This document shows positions 51,563 through 64,000 of a stretch of 64,000 nt of DNA, in pieces. Both the position numbers and the translations under genes were made by a program. The stretch is from Callaeas wilsoni (taxonomy: Eukaryota; Chordata; Aves; Passeriformes; Callaeidae). Numbering within the stretch: the first letter of the stretch is position 1; each line of letters opens with the position of its first letter. The stretch lies in NCBI GenBank assembly GCA_013398955.1, contig VWPU01003074.1, positions 1 through 64,000 on the forward strand, written 5' to 3'. The notes below the pieces were generated by a model. That model was not told where the DNA came from. It made no database searches and saw only the letters and a list, made by a program, of their open reading frames with translations.

Positions 51563-54230
51563 AGATACTTTATTCTGCCTCCTCTCGCTGCCTGCAAAGC
51601 CTCCACCACTGCAGTTGGCTTCTCACATCTACTCTAAGGCCCTTTATTCAGCTGTGAAAGAGTGGAAGTTCTCGGGGTGCTGATCTGGAGTTGCTGCCTC
51701 TGTTAACTTTTTTTGTACTACAACTCCCTTTGTACAGAGTCTTCTAAATTGTGGTGTACCTGATACTGGGTTATCAGGTTAACTCTTTGGAAGTCAGTGC
51801 AGCCTGCAAGATCAGAACTAACCACTCTCAGGCTACTCGTTTTCACAGATCATATTAGTCAAGAGTTTTTTCATTTCTCGTTTAAGTCCCAGAACTGCCA
51901 ATGTAAGGTGAGGAATAATGATCTACCTCCAGAACAGAGTTTAATATTTAATGGTCCTTGATCACTATTTAATTTGGACCAATCCCATACTGTATGCCAT
52001 AGAGGTCTCTCTCTACTGTTCCACATCTGTTAAATATTTTAGATATTTTAGCTTTATATTTATGTAGTTGAGATGCAGTATAATAAAGCCTGTTAAAATC
52101 AAGAGTGTATAAGGTTATATTGGGTATTCTGAGAAAGACAGATTTAGCAAGCTTAATGGAAACCATTCACTCCTCTATGGAGACGTCACATTTGTTTCTC
52201 ACAGTTTAGCACACTATGTTTAACTCGGATTTTTCCATCAAAGGCAACTGATGTCTTCTAGCAACACATTCAGACATGGTTTCCTTCCCAGTTCCAGCTT
52301 CTCCAGAATAAATTAATACGACAGACAGTGGCATGCATGTGAAGATCATTCCGTATGCAAAATAATGTCTCCATAAAAACGTAAAGGAGCACAATTTACT
52401 GTCTACAACTGCTGGAATCCTCCTAAATTCCTACTGGGGTTCTTGTTAACATTTGGGCAGCACATTCCCATTATGGCTCAAAACTCTTGCTCTGATTTTC
52501 CTAGGCTTTAATCAGCCAGGAATGTCAGGCTGGTTAACACCACAGCAATGCCACCTCATTTTCAGCAAACTGTTCCACAAAGCTTGAGTATCATTAGGTG
52601 GACGGAGCAGTACAGATGTGTCTCTGCCATCAGGCTTCTGTCCACAACTCTCTGCTATCAGTATTTTTGCTAAAATTGAAGCTTTTATCCTCAAGAAAGA
52701 CTCCTACCTGAAGCAGGACACCTATCTTTACCAAAGGCCAAGTTCCCTAATGATATTAGGGCAGGTTTAGATGAGTGAAGACCGAAGCATCCTCAGATCA
52801 CGTCCTCACTGTCTCAATTGTGGACACCACAGTCTTGGAAGCAACTGAGAAATGCAGACCCAACCAACAAAATGTGCTAACAACTCCCACTCTCACTCCT
52901 CACTAACATGCTTTAAAGTGATCTCACTGGGCAAGGCCTAATGATTAAAATGGATGACATAAACCTGGAATTTGAGCACTACCACAGCAAATATCATGAT
53001 CATCACAGACAGCTGAAGGGGAAGCAAGAATTCACTGCAAAGAAAAAGAAAGGCAGACATATCTACTATTTCCTATCATTTACATTCTTAATCTTTAAAC
53101 CAAAGCTTCTGCTTTATTTATTTGTGCAATTAAGCAGATTATTTCATCACTGGCTGTGCACAGAACTTGGAGGATTTAGTTAAGCTCTTAAGCAATTCTG
53201 AAACGTACTGTGAATACTTGTCCAAAAACATGCCCATACCATATAGCATGGACAGGTAGGAGAGTTAATCAGGAAACAAAAAAAGCTGATGTTAAGGAGG
53301 AAATGCTCTCAGGGGACACTAACACAAAGCAAAAGACACATTATGGCTTGTGTGAATTACCTACAGAAGCATTTGCTTTCTTATTGCAGCATTAATCTTT
53401 GCACGTGGCGGCGTTTATCCCGGGCCCTGCTGTGCGGCAGGCAGGGAGCTGCAGGACACCCCTGCCTTCTGCCCCAGCCATCTGACAGCAGCTCAGCTCC
53501 TGCAATTTGTGCAGGTCAGGAGTGCCTCTGGCAGAGAGAAGAGGAATTTTCCCCTCTCTCTTACAAGTACCATTCGGACAATGCAGAGAGTTCTGTGGGA
53601 CCTCTCTCCCATGTCCCGAAGTTTCCTCTCCTCCCCTTCCTTCCCACAAGCCCAGCGCCACACCAGCTAACTTCAGCCACGTCCACCCTGAGCGTCACAG
53701 TCCAGAGCCTTGTACTCTGGCCCCATTCACATCAAGGTTCACGAGGACCTCTCTGCCCTCTGTACTCCTGCAGGAGGAAGGGCTGGATCAAGGAAATGTG
53801 GAACTGCACAGGCAGAGCTGCAAAATACCCCCCTGACAAGCCCCCACATCGCTGCCTGGCAGTGCAAGGCCACCTTTGCAGGGCTAGGTTTTTGCCCCAG
53901 AAGAGAATTTAAAAAAAAAACCCTTTTGAATCTTGGAGGCCTCAAGCACAAAAAGGAGATAAACAACATCTGCTCTTCATAAAATAATAAACACACCGAA
54001 CTTTTCAAACTAGAGGCTTCCTGAACGCAAGGCACAGTCCCACATAACATGACCTTCCAAAAGAGAATTGTCACTTCCTGATTTATACTTGCAATATCAC
54101 ATCTTCCCTGCATGAATTTCAAAGTGTATGATAATGTGCTACAAGTCCTCAGAGCCAGAGTGAATTGCTGGATAGCTGGCTCGGGATCAAAATGATCAGT
54201 ATGCCATAAAAACGGCCCTACAGGTTGAGA
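51563..54230. other. Unique intronic sequence
   Basis: AT-rich to about 53.4 kb, then GC-richer. The 207-codon plus-strand ORF at 53289-53912 overlaps opposite-strand ORFs and has no recognisable domain; I treat it as chance. Confidence 0.4.
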
Positions 54231-55170
54231 TAGGAGCTCATCCTGCTCCTGATGGTGGCACAAACCTGATACTGCTCTGTGCCCCTTCAGGCAAAGTGTG
54301 TTCATCATCCTGATGACAGCAGGCAAAGGAATTCCCTAACTCCCTCCTTGAGGAGCTGAACTGCAGCTGGTGGTGAGCCCGGTGGGACATGGGCCAGACC
54401 AGGAGGTGTGACAGCCTCGGGGGGCTCTGGACAGGGGAGGGCAGCGGGCCCAGAGGGATGGGTGACAGCAAGACTTCAGGAGCCTGTGGCCAGACTGCCT
54501 CTTCCTCCTCACCTACTGCTCTCCCAGCACTCAGGTCTGCCTGAGGGACTCCTCCCCACTCTGGCACTCTGAAGACCAGGATGGACTGGACACGATGGGT
54601 GGAGCTGAAGACCACGAAGGAACTGCAGGCTGGAGTCCAACAGCTCCAAGGAGGTTTTGAACAGCACGGCTCTTGGAAACCTACAGAGGAGTATGTGCAC
54701 CTGTGCCGGCCACGCCGCACGGCTGCGTTCCGGAGTCCTCCGTGGCCGTGTTCCCAGCGGGCACCTTGGGCCCTGCAGTGCAGAGCTCCACGAGGGCTGG
54801 GATGCAGGGCCAGCAGGCTCTGCAGCACCCACTGCCACCAGCTCGTGTCTCCCCACGTCCCAAACACGCCAGGGTGCCTCCTGCAGAGCTCCTCACAGGC
54901 TTCAAGCATCACGGCTTCAGATCCGGTCCTGCCGACCCTGCAAAGAGCCCCCACCAAAGGGCACACACCGAGACCAGGAGGGCGCCTTGGATGTGAATCC
55001 TGCTCACAGCACACGGCTGGGAGCTGGGAGGAAACGCAATGCAAACTGTCCATTTGTAATCCTTGATAGTTCACATTAAATAAAACCACGGGCGTAGAGG
55101 AAATGCCTGACTGATAGTGTAAGCACTCATGTAAATGTGTGCAGGCTGGCAGGCTGATTTTCATCACTCA
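54231..55170. other. GC-rich block with long unrecognised minus-strand ORF
   Basis: A GC- and CpG-richer island (densest at about 54700-54780) carries a 309-codon minus-strand open frame (54238-55167) overlapped by plus-strand frames of 107-161 codons. I recognise no domain, signal or repeat. Composition is Cys, Pro, Ser, Arg and Trp-rich, typical of non-coding GC-rich sequence translated by chance. Alternatives are a CpG-island remnant, an unclassified repeat or a lineage-specific gene. Nothing in the sequence proves transcription. Confidence 0.3.
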
Positions 55171-58100
55171 GGCTGCTCTATTCTTTGAAGATATGTCACT
55201 TCCCTGGATCATGCAGCTGTGTGTTTGAAGCTCACACTAGTTGGACAAAATGATTTGTTCATGATCTTAATGTTTAGCCCTTTCACGGAAAAAAATTCCA
55301 GCACTTCAAGCTTTTGTGAGGCTGAAAGGCTCATTCAGTTTTTACAGATCTGCCTTAGCTTTTCTATGTCAATTATTTATTTGAAGCCTGAACAGGCAAT
55401 TTGATGAATGAAAGTGAGAGAGGGTAGACAAGAAAGCACACAAATATCATACTGTATATAATATTGCCAATTACCACGCAATAGTCCTCAACCAGTTGAG
55501 AAGATTTAGTATTTTTGGTATGCTATTACATGGGGTCTCTTTCATTTTCTTGTTGCTTTCCTCCTTCCTTATTACTAATTAATCTATTCAATCACAAGAG
55601 AATTTAATTTTAGAAACAGATCCTGATGGTTTTGCCTACACAGGGCAGTAGTTATGCTATGTTATCGTCAGGAAACCAATGCCCTGATCCAAGAAGACCA
55701 AAGCACTGGATTCCAGAGCTGGAGGGATATTCACTTCATTCAAGGCTGTTATGCAGAGATGTTGAATTTCTCACCCCTGCTTCTTCTGTGCATATTTTTA
55801 CAATTTTAACCCTCTGCATACACACGTGGCTGATTTCCTCCCTTGCACCTCAACCAATACACAGACATTTTCATAGCAAGATGCTGTTATTTCAGGGGTG
55901 TCACTAGTGCCAGCCCCATCCTGGGAAAGGTGGTTGTGGTGTCTCTCAGTGAGGCAGGTGAAGCACAAAACATCCCATCAATGTAGCTGATTCTTCATTT
56001 GACTCACTGTGGGGCTTCATTCTTTCTGAAGTGACAGATGAATCTGGAAGTGGGACTCAGTGCAACTCCTCCTTTCCTGATGTGAGTTTGGCTACATTGC
56101 TTCACTGAGAGGATCTACCCCTACACATCTACAAACCTGCTGGCTTCCCCATATGATAAAAAGGCATTTTTAGAGTGCTCTTTACAAAAAAAAAAACCCA
56201 CAAAACTGAGGGAATCATTTAATAAAGAATGCTAATTCTTGCAGAGCTCTTAAATGCCAACCTATTTCCCAGCAAAGATATTCATTCAACATTTTGCCGT
56301 TTTCATTTCATGTTTTGTTCATCAGGACAATCTCTACATACAGTGCCATACTATATCTTTTCATTCTATATTTTCCAGAGGACTGCTCTATCAGGGAGTG
56401 TGAAACTTAGGCCTGAAAGCATTGACTACTTTTTGAAGCTAACCCTAAGCCTCTGAGCTACTAAATTATTTCTTAAGCAGAACCAGCACACTCTTCATTT
56501 AAGATCATTCAGCATCCTCTTGATTATGGTCTGTCGTTACTTAAACTGCTGGAAAACTTTAGCTAGTCAGTAAGTTTTACACTGATCGTATTTTGCCAGT
56601 AAAATTTTAACTATGACACAGTTAAAGAGACATCTTTCATAGCTGCTGACTGAATATTAATCTGATTTTTTATTTCCACTAGACTCCATTAGAATGTAAC
56701 TAAACATTAAAAATGAGCACTGGATTCAGTGACGCTTATTCCCCCGTTGCCCATCATTATGTGACTCCTGAGTCCTGTTTCTCTTCATCCCGTTTGAGGT
56801 CCTATCCATCTGATTTATGGAGCAAGCTGTGGCAGGAAGTGGAAAGGAATTCTAAATCAGCACTCATTCGTCAGACTTCAATACTAAGTGCAAAATATGG
56901 TATTAAAGCAAGACTGAAAGCTTTCTTACTTCTCCTTGTAGAAAATAACCTCCTTGCTCAGGACTGCACGGAACAGCAGAGGTAATGGGATAAGTGGTGA
57001 GGAATTTTCCAGTGCTCAGCTGCTCTGCACCTGTGTGCCACCAGCCAGGGGAGAGCTGGAGGCAGCTTCAAACATGCAGAGCACATTCAACTTTATGACT
57101 TAATTGTGCTGAGAACCAGCACTGTTAGGTTGGATCAATGGTGCTGAGAGGAGCATTTCTACATCTCAGAGCTTCTCACACTGATTTGCAATTGCCCTGC
57201 AAACTGTCCACTTACTGCACTGTCCTGGAAGATGATGCCTTTTCCAAGAGACATTAAGGGGTTTCATTTCTGCTGCTCAGCTTTCTTTTCCATCTTAAGC
57301 TTCCAAAGGATTCATGCTATTTGACATATGGTGCTTACACTATCTGCACTGTTGAATTACTGCTTCAAAAATGATACAAGCCTATTTTAATTAGATTTAT
57401 GGGAAATCTTCCTAAGGCAAATTCTTTCCAGCTGCAATCACGGAGCACACCTGAGATAAAGGGATGGCAGCGGAAGGAATTATCTTTCTTTCAACATGAA
57501 ATATGGTTTATTTGGTTATTTTCATTATCAAAAGAGGTAATAATATTTTCAAAAAAAGCAAAGTGGCTCATCTTTATGAATCATTAACCGTCTATCCATA
57601 AATATGCACAAAGCTGCAAGAAATAAAGGAAATGAGGTTTCCTGCCCTAGAGAGTGTACAAAATGATGCTATAGACAAACTTGCTGTGGCAGCAAAGCAC
57701 TGGGGAACACGTATCACTTGAACTACGTGTGCAGAATGAGCAAGGACTCAAAGTTACCCCAGCTAAATTTCCCTAAGATCGTCCAAGCCAAGCGGATGCC
57801 TCTGGACTTTGGGTGCTGAACCCTGGGAGTGCAGAACTGCGTCTCTTTGGGATGAATCCAACGCACCTTCCCTCGTCCTGAGCTGGGCTAGGAGCAGCAA
57901 TCCTTTGTGAACCTGCCTCCTCCCATGCAGCTGACACCCCTTTGTCCTCTTCTGCCCAGCACAGCACTTTGGGAGGCACAACCCCACCCCAGCCACGCAG
58001 AGGGCAGCTCTCACAGACACGAGAGCAGGGCAAGCACAAGCAGAGGGAGAACATGGGGTCAGGTAGTAGGAACATTGCCTTTTGCTCTCGTCATTATTCA

Positions 58101-58904
58101 GAATTGAGCAGCCCCTCATCACCATAAGAAGTTTGCCCAAAACAAGGCAGACATTGAAAAGAAGCCCAACCCAAGGTTAGATCAGTGAAGGCAGGCTAAA
58201 GATGAGTATTAGTGCCTGGTGACTTCAGGACGCCCCTGCACTGGCTTTTCAAGGCTTACAAGAAGCAGTGCTTGTTTTTTATCACTATCTGCAGAAATGA
58301 AAATTGTATTTCATGCAAAAAGCTGCTCTGCTTAAATGGAACAGCTGACGAGAAGTAACCCCCTCAAATTGTGTTAACACCTGGTCCATTTAGCTTCTGC
58401 TTTGAATGAGATTTTACAGTTGAATTCGGAGCCGCTGAGGGAGGGAGGCTGGGAGGGAAGTGCTGACATTCCCTTCCCACGGCAGCGCTGCATGGCTGTG
58501 CTCTGAAAGGTACAGCAGTGGCACAGTTTGGGATGGGAGCTAAATGGGAAATCACCAATATAAACCACACTTTTCAGCACTAAAGTTGTCTTACATTTTT
58601 GGAAATGCAGTAAGTGTTTAAATTTATCAAAATGCTGGCATGTGACCTTGATGCATACTAAACACAGCTAGGACTATAAATGCAGATCCATGGCCTCAGC
58701 TGCATTTTGTTAGATAAAATCCCATGGTATCTACATTAGAACACCATAAATGTAGCTTTTTTCTAAATATAATACATGTTAATGGTGGCAAATAAAGATG
58801 TCACCAGGACACCAACCTGGACAGAATACTTAAATGACACTGCAACAAACCGCAGAACAACAAAAATCTACAGCAAACAAAAAAAACCCCAAATCAAGAA
58901 TGAG
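55171..58904. other. Unique intronic sequence
   Basis: AT-rich and intron-like. Small GC-rich patch at 57.8-58.1 kb with overlapping ORFs on both strands. No exon, RNA gene or mobile element recognised before the CR1 end at 58.9 kb. Confidence 0.45.
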
Positions 58905-58946
58905 ATGATCTTTAATGTCCCTTTCAACCCAAACTACTCTATGATA
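58905..58946 (+). mobile_element. CR1-type LINE 3' end
   Basis: ATGATCTTTAATGTCCCTTT followed by CAACCCAAACTACTCTATGATA closely matches the conserved CR1 3' terminus (GATCTTTAAGGTCCCTTCCAACCCAAACCATTCTATGAT). Only a short recognisable 3' piece remains, a common state because CR1 copies are heavily 5'-truncated. An A-rich stretch lies just upstream at about 58876-58891. Confidence 0.8.
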
Positions 58947-61490
58947 AGAATGTCTATACTAGAAATCACCGGATATTAAACAAAACTGACAGAAGGAGAA
59001 CCCTCAAATTCAGCATTTGGGACAGGCAGGGCTACATAATACGACACGGGACCTAATGAAGTACTCGCTTTCCCTGCAAGTAAATATTTTAAAGTATTCA
59101 TATAAGAGCTGCACATGAGCTTCTTGCATGGAACTCTGGACCATCTCGCTCTTATTAGCAATACTAAATCCCTGGAAAAACCAATACGAATAAAAAATAT
59201 TCCTGTCCTTTCAAACAGTGTTTTAAAATGTTTTTCAGGAACATGCAATTATCCTAGCTGGGAATGGAATGAAAACTAAACAGAAACACATGTAATCATT
59301 TCCTTAATAATGTTCTAATTTATTAGATGGATAAGCTCAACATCCATTCCACGTAGGAGAGATCACTTCAGCTCTTTGCAGCTCTGGAAGCTCTGGCACA
59401 ATCTTCTCAATCGAGCACACAACAGTGCTCGATGAGGCATCCATGAAATCCTGGCTTCTCCCTTACGCTCCCTGGATTCCTCCACACGTCACACTCACTG
59501 GGGCAGCAGGAGTGTCCCAAAGGATGTATCTGAGATCTCGAAATCTAGTGTGAGCATTGTTCTGTGCCACACAGAAACTAAAAGATTCTTCATCTTAGGA
59601 GTGATGGTTAAAAGGATCTCTTTTTGTGGTCACTACTATCACATTCACAACATTTTTGCACACCAGTGACTGCTGTATTTCTTCTCATGTTTGTCCCAGC
59701 TCCTGACTCTCTATTTTCTTGACAAGTCCTTACTTTTCACATCTAAAATATATATATATACACATAAAAAATTCTGCCCTGAATGTGTTCTTTGGACGCT
59801 TAACTGAAGAGAACTGCAAATGGAAGCAGCAACACACGTACCAAATGTTAGAGTGGTCAAATGGTCACTTGTACAAGTATTAGCTTGCTTTTGCAACAGT
59901 CAGTATTTAACTCTTGGCTCAATAATCCTGATGCACTCCTCAACCGTAGTCAATATCCATTTAATATTTCATGGTCAAGCTAACCAGTGAGCACCAAATA
60001 CATCTGCCTCCCTGAGCTCTGGGAGGCACACAGGAGCTGCATCCAGCCCAGGGAGCCAGGGATGCTCCCCCCACCTGCTCTTGGGAAGGCTCACCCGTGT
60101 TCCCCAGCTTCTCCCAGCTGCCACCCCTCCTGCAGGTCACTCTGGCCTGTCCCCAGCAGGAAGCAGATGACAAATCTTCAGCTGTTTGGCTCTTTCTGCT
60201 CCCTCTGCTCCGAGTGCTCCAAACGTTCAGCCTTTGGTTTACAGAACACAGTGAGGTCTCTGGAAGCTCAGAGCTGTGATCCTGATGGCAGAGCTGCTCA
60301 CGCTGCTGGAAGCCATGCTGTCATCTGAAGATGGATCACTTCTCTTCAGTGCACGTTCTCCTGCTACTAGCTGTGGCTTCCAGCTCCGCGGGGCTCAGGG
60401 GTCATGACTTTTCTTGGGTTGTTTAAGGAGTAAAAGAAAGCAAAGGCTTTCATTCCTTGTCACTCTGCTTTGCCTGGTTGTCCTGCAGAGAGTGGGGGGT
60501 CATCTTTTAGGCAGTCTCCATCACCAGCTGCTGGCCAAGGAAGGCACTGGAGCAGCAGGAGAAAGTGTTTGGGCTTTGCCTGTCCCCCACACCCTCCCTT
60601 ACTCCTAAGAAGAATAACTGAGCTTATGCAGGGAGAGAATAAGTTTGCTCTCAGAGGAGGAGATGTACCTTCCTCAAAGCAGAGGGAACTGTGTTTTACT
60701 GCTAGTGTAGTTTAGGTGCTCAGAACACAACTGGCATCACAGCCTCTCTGAGGTGATGGCCCAGCTCCACCATGTACTGGACTCACCTCTCCATGATTCC
60801 TGTGAGGTTTTCCCTCCTAATGCCCCTATTAGGTAAGAGATGCTATTTTTCACCTGAAAGCCTGAGAGCAGGTAACTTCTCCAAGCACAGCAATGATGGT
60901 AAGACTGAGCCTAATTTCGTGAAAATACAAAATTCTGTCCTTCTCACTTCCAGTGCCTCCAACCAAAACTGAGCAGATAATTTGATTTTCAGGACGTGCC
61001 CAGGGAACGCCACTCATTAGCCAGCTGAGTGAGCACAAGCTAAACAAGAACACTGACGTCCAGGACCACACTACAACTGCTCGCATTCTTCGTAAATTTT
61101 CAGTTTAGGAATTACATTCCAAAGGTTTGTGTATCACAAAACAAGCAGACAAACAGAAACAAAAAAGAAAAAGGTGAGGAAAACCCACCAAATTACGTTT
61201 ATGAAGAGAAAGGACAAAAGCAACCCAGCAATAAGCATTACTTGCAGGACTAAAGGCAGCACCAGTGCGTGTCTCAAGTGCTCTCGAGACACTGCCTGCT
61301 CTGGAGCACCCGGCACGAGGTGGGAGCACCCTGCAGCAGGGACAAGCTGTACTGGAGCCAACTGGGAACTCCAGCACACGCCAGAGAGGCTTCAGAGCCC
61401 TGTGAGCACTGCCACACTCCCAAGGCGTGCTGTCACCTCAGGAGCGGTGACACGTTTCTCACACAGGAGCTGCCCGGGGCTGTGCAGTGA
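58947..61490. other. Unique intronic sequence
   Basis: No exon or transposon recognised. It contains a short AT dinucleotide run (about 59748-59760), the hairpin at 59410-59433 and GC-richer patches at 60.0-60.6 and 61.2-61.5 kb with overlapping open frames. Confidence 0.45.
59410..59433. other. Perfect 9-bp-arm hairpin
   Basis: ATCGAGCAC and GTGCTCGAT flank a 6-base loop ACAACA. No T run follows and no RNA gene is evident around it. Confidence 0.85.
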
Positions 61491-62425
61491 CATGCTGGGA
61501 CCAATGGCCACGCTGGGACCAATGGCCATGTTGGGATGACGGCCACACTGGGACAATGGCCATGCTGGGACAGGAGGCCATGCTGGGACCAACGGCCACG
61601 CTGGAACAGACGGCCACACTGGGACCAATGGCCACGCTGGGACAGCCAGTCATGTTGGGACAGGAGGCCATGCTGGGGCCAATGGCCACACTGGGACGAT
61701 GGCCCCGCTGGGACAGGCGGCCACGCTGGGGCAGGAGGCCATGCTGGGAGCAATGGCCATGCTGGGACAGATGGCCATGCTGGGACAGACAGCCACACTG
61801 GGACAGGTGGCCACGCCGAGACCAATGGCCATGCTATGACCAATGGCCACGCCGGGACCAACGGCCACACTGGGACAGGACAGACAGCCACACTGGGACA
61901 GAGGGCCATGCGGGGACAGGAGGCCACGCGGAGAGCAGTGGCCACACTGGGACGACGGCCCCACTGGGGCACATGGCCACGCTGGGACCAATGGCCACAC
62001 TGGGACGACGGCCACACTGGGGCAGATGGCCATGCTGGGACAGAGAGCCATGCTGGGACAGAGGGCCATGCTGGGACCCATGGCCACGCTGGGACGCTGG
62101 CCACGGGGGCACGCGGGCCAGGCGGGGACGATGGCCACGCTGGGCCAGGAGGCCACGCTGGGACAGGAGGCCACGCTGGGACCAATGGCCATGCTGGGGC
62201 AGGCAGCCACGCCGGGACAGGAGGCCACGCTGGGACCANTGACCACGCTGGGACCAATGGCCACACTGGGACGCTGGCCACGCTGGGACGCTGGCCATGC
62301 TGGGACGATGGCCATGCTGGGCCAGGAGGCCACGCTGGGACAGACTGCCACACTGGGACAGAGGGCCACACTGGGACAGACTGCCACACTGGGACAGAGG
62401 GCCACACTGGGACAGGTGGCCACGC
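61491..62425. repeat. 18-bp GC-rich minisatellite, about 52 units
   Basis: Units follow the pattern GGCCACGCTGGGACCAAT with common variants (CAGGAGGCCATGCTGGGA, CAGACAGCCACACTGGGA, and 17-bp units with GAC replacing CCAAT). The array spans about 935 bp with one ambiguous base at 62239. Because most units are 18 bp and lack stop codons, several frames on both strands stay open for 230-350 codons (for example 61433-62479 minus and 61536-62501 plus). This explains those ORFs without a gene. Some units contain GGGCAGGAGG (61729-61738), an exact match to the Jeffreys minisatellite core GGGCAGGAXG. Confidence 0.95.
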
Positions 62426-64000
62426 TGCTCCCCTCCACAACCCCCTCTGCAGCCCCGGCTGCTGCTGGGAGCCAGACACAGCCTACAGCTCCTGCTTCTA
62501 ATTACTGTGCTTGCCATGCATTACTGTTCCTTAGGAAACTTCTCATTTCCAGATCATAACTCTGGAGATCAGGCTCCTTCCTAGTTATGTATTGATCTTT
62601 TTGAACCCAGATGCCTCCAGGGATGTTTTAAATTGCACATTTTGTAGTAGTGACAGAGACCCGTGCTTCTCTTGCTGCGTGTGATCATGCCTGCAAAGTT
62701 GTGGGGTAGATGGAAGTCAGCAGCTCTACAATTTATTTTGGGGTGACAGTCTGAACTTGTACGCTTATAGGAAAAGTGGAATTGTTTCAAATTTAATTCC
62801 TCTTTTATGTTACGGCTTCACGTTTTGGCATTCAGAAACCTCAGATGCAGGGGAACAAAATAAAAAGGGAACTCAATTAAATTAGTGGCTCCCAAAGTTG
62901 TGTCTATAGCACTGGCTCGCCTCCTGATCTCCAGATGAAATGAAACAGATGTGAGGGGAAATTAATGGAGCAGCCAAAGTAAACGGTGTGACTTGGTCAA
63001 AAGGAACTCCCTCTCCCCCGCCAGATTTCAAGACTCTCCCTGCACCAGAGCCAGCTGAAGGGATATAAATACTTTGCCATTTACACCTGGTTGAAGCTTT
63101 CTGGATTTCATTTCCCCTCTTCCTTTCATCTCCCCTTTATTCCAGCAATCCTCTGCACAGGTATACATACACATATATAAACACAGCGAGACAAAAACGC
63201 ACATAACATTATGGTTTGAATTAAAAAACCCCATGATTTGCAGGGTAACATATTCTGAAATGTGAAATACTAACTAAATACTCTGTTGAAAATTGCAAAG
63301 TGAGTCATTAAGTCAATTTTTTGAGACACAAATCGGTGTTGGAGCTCCAGCATTAGATAGTAGTTAGCATTTGGTGCAGTGTGGCTTTGAGTTAACACCA
63401 ATCATTACCATCAGCCCTGTCATTACAACAACTATTTTCTCTCATATTGCTTGGACTTTTCCACCGGCACTTTCAAACACCGACATAAATTGTGCAAAGC
63501 ACGTAAACAGCTACATTATTTTCATTTCGCACTATTGATATCTCAGTTTATTATTTGATCATGTTCTGCTTGTAAACTGCTCTGAAGACATGGGAAGAGC
63601 AGAACAGATGCTCAGCACCACCTGGGAAAGGCCTGCCAGGGCGAGGAAAACCATTCTGCCAACTCAGTGGTAACGAGCAACACGCCACTCAGAAGGGGAC
63701 TTCAACCAGCTGATGTGCAGAGCTGCTTTATGAAAGAAAAATTCTTCAGTGGGAACTCTGAGAGAGAGATAGAGCCAGGATGGAGGTGAAGAGCAAAATG
63801 CAGGGCAAACTTTTGTCATGGCCAGCTGTCAGGGCTCACCCAGCAGCTGGTTTAGAGAAAGTGATGATGCTCTTGTTTGATGAAAAAGCCACAAACTGCA
63901 TGAGGGGCTGATCTAATTCCAAAGTGAGAAAAATGTGTAAGCACCTACTATTGAGTCTAAATCTACTCATTTGTTGTGCAAAGATAATTCAGCAGTGTTT
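62426..64000. other. Unique intronic sequence to window end
   Basis: AT-rich, non-repetitive intron-like sequence. No exon, RNA gene or mobile element recognised. Confidence 0.45.

Larger units (their letters stand above)
36820..64000 (-). other. GPC5: Upstream intron of the glypican gene (continues beyond window)
   Basis: On the minus strand this lies 5' of the recognised exon. I looked for the preceding glypican exon, expected to carry a CWNG-type motif and the helix that follows it, and did not find it. The intron is therefore inferred to exceed 27 kb. It contains a solo LTR at 48485-48932, tandem repeats at 44.2, 51.4 and 61.5 kb, and a CR1 fragment at 58.9 kb. The intron assignment rests entirely on the exon at 36669-36819. 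Confidence 0.65.

Noticed and set aside
53289..53912. 207-codon plus-strand ORF
   Set aside because: No recognised domain, overlapped by opposite-strand ORFs, composition typical of GC-rich intron. No support beyond length.
61433..62501. Open frames of 230-350 codons on both strands, suggesting a repetitive protein gene
   Set aside because: They coincide with the 18-bp minisatellite, whose units have no stops in several frames on either strand. There is no signal peptide, domain or splice evidence.
1..64000. Search for an unusual multi-gene system, CRISPR array, phage, plasmid or tRNA cluster
   Set aside because: The window is vertebrate intronic DNA. Direct repeats are minisatellites without spacers, and no tRNA or prokaryotic gene was recognised.

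Overview
This is vertebrate nuclear DNA, most likely from a bird. It shows no bacterial-style gene packing, operons or long coding ORFs. It does show a spliced exon with consensus GT/AG borders, solo retroviral LTRs, CR1-type LINE 3' ends and GC-rich minisatellites, one of them interrupted by an assembly gap. CR1 remnants, sparse repeats and compact LTRs point to birds; placing it in the songbirds would be a guess.

One protein-coding exon is recognisable, on the minus strand at 36669-36819. It encodes 50 codons of a glypican's C-terminal region, including the acidic, Ser-Gly-rich heparan-sulfate attachment segment. The SGDCDDEDGC core is closest to glypican-5 as I recall it. The rest of the window is therefore best read as two very long introns of the same minus-strand gene: 36820-64000 upstream and 1-36668 downstream. 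No second glypican exon was found. Very large introns are known for GPC5 and its relatives.

Layout. 1-9.3 kb is rich in LTRs: a compact LTR at 190-531, a minus-strand LTR with flanking sequence at about 3.97-4.8 kb, a 448-bp solo LTR at 6387-6834, and two adjacent LTR-like blocks at about 7.96-9.24 kb. 9.3-22 kb is unique intron with a CR1 3' end (12.06 kb) and a 97-bp tandem duplication (16.6 kb). 21.97-22.61 kb is a 15/19-bp minisatellite holding a 203-bp N gap. 22.6-48.5 kb is mainly unique, often AT-rich intron containing the exon. 48485-48932 is a second copy of the 448-bp LTR in opposite orientation. 51.4 kb holds a perfect 41-bp triplication, 54.2-55.2 kb a GC-rich block with a long but unrecognised ORF, 58.9 kb a CR1 3' end, and 61.5-62.4 kb an 18-bp minisatellite.

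Nearly all ORFs of 60-350 codons are chance readings of intron, LTR or minisatellite sequence and are not annotated as genes. I found no tRNA, rRNA, CRISPR array or novel multi-gene system. The best-supported unusual items are the glypican exon, the inverted pair of 448-bp LTRs with perfect ends and 4-bp target duplications, and the two minisatellites.
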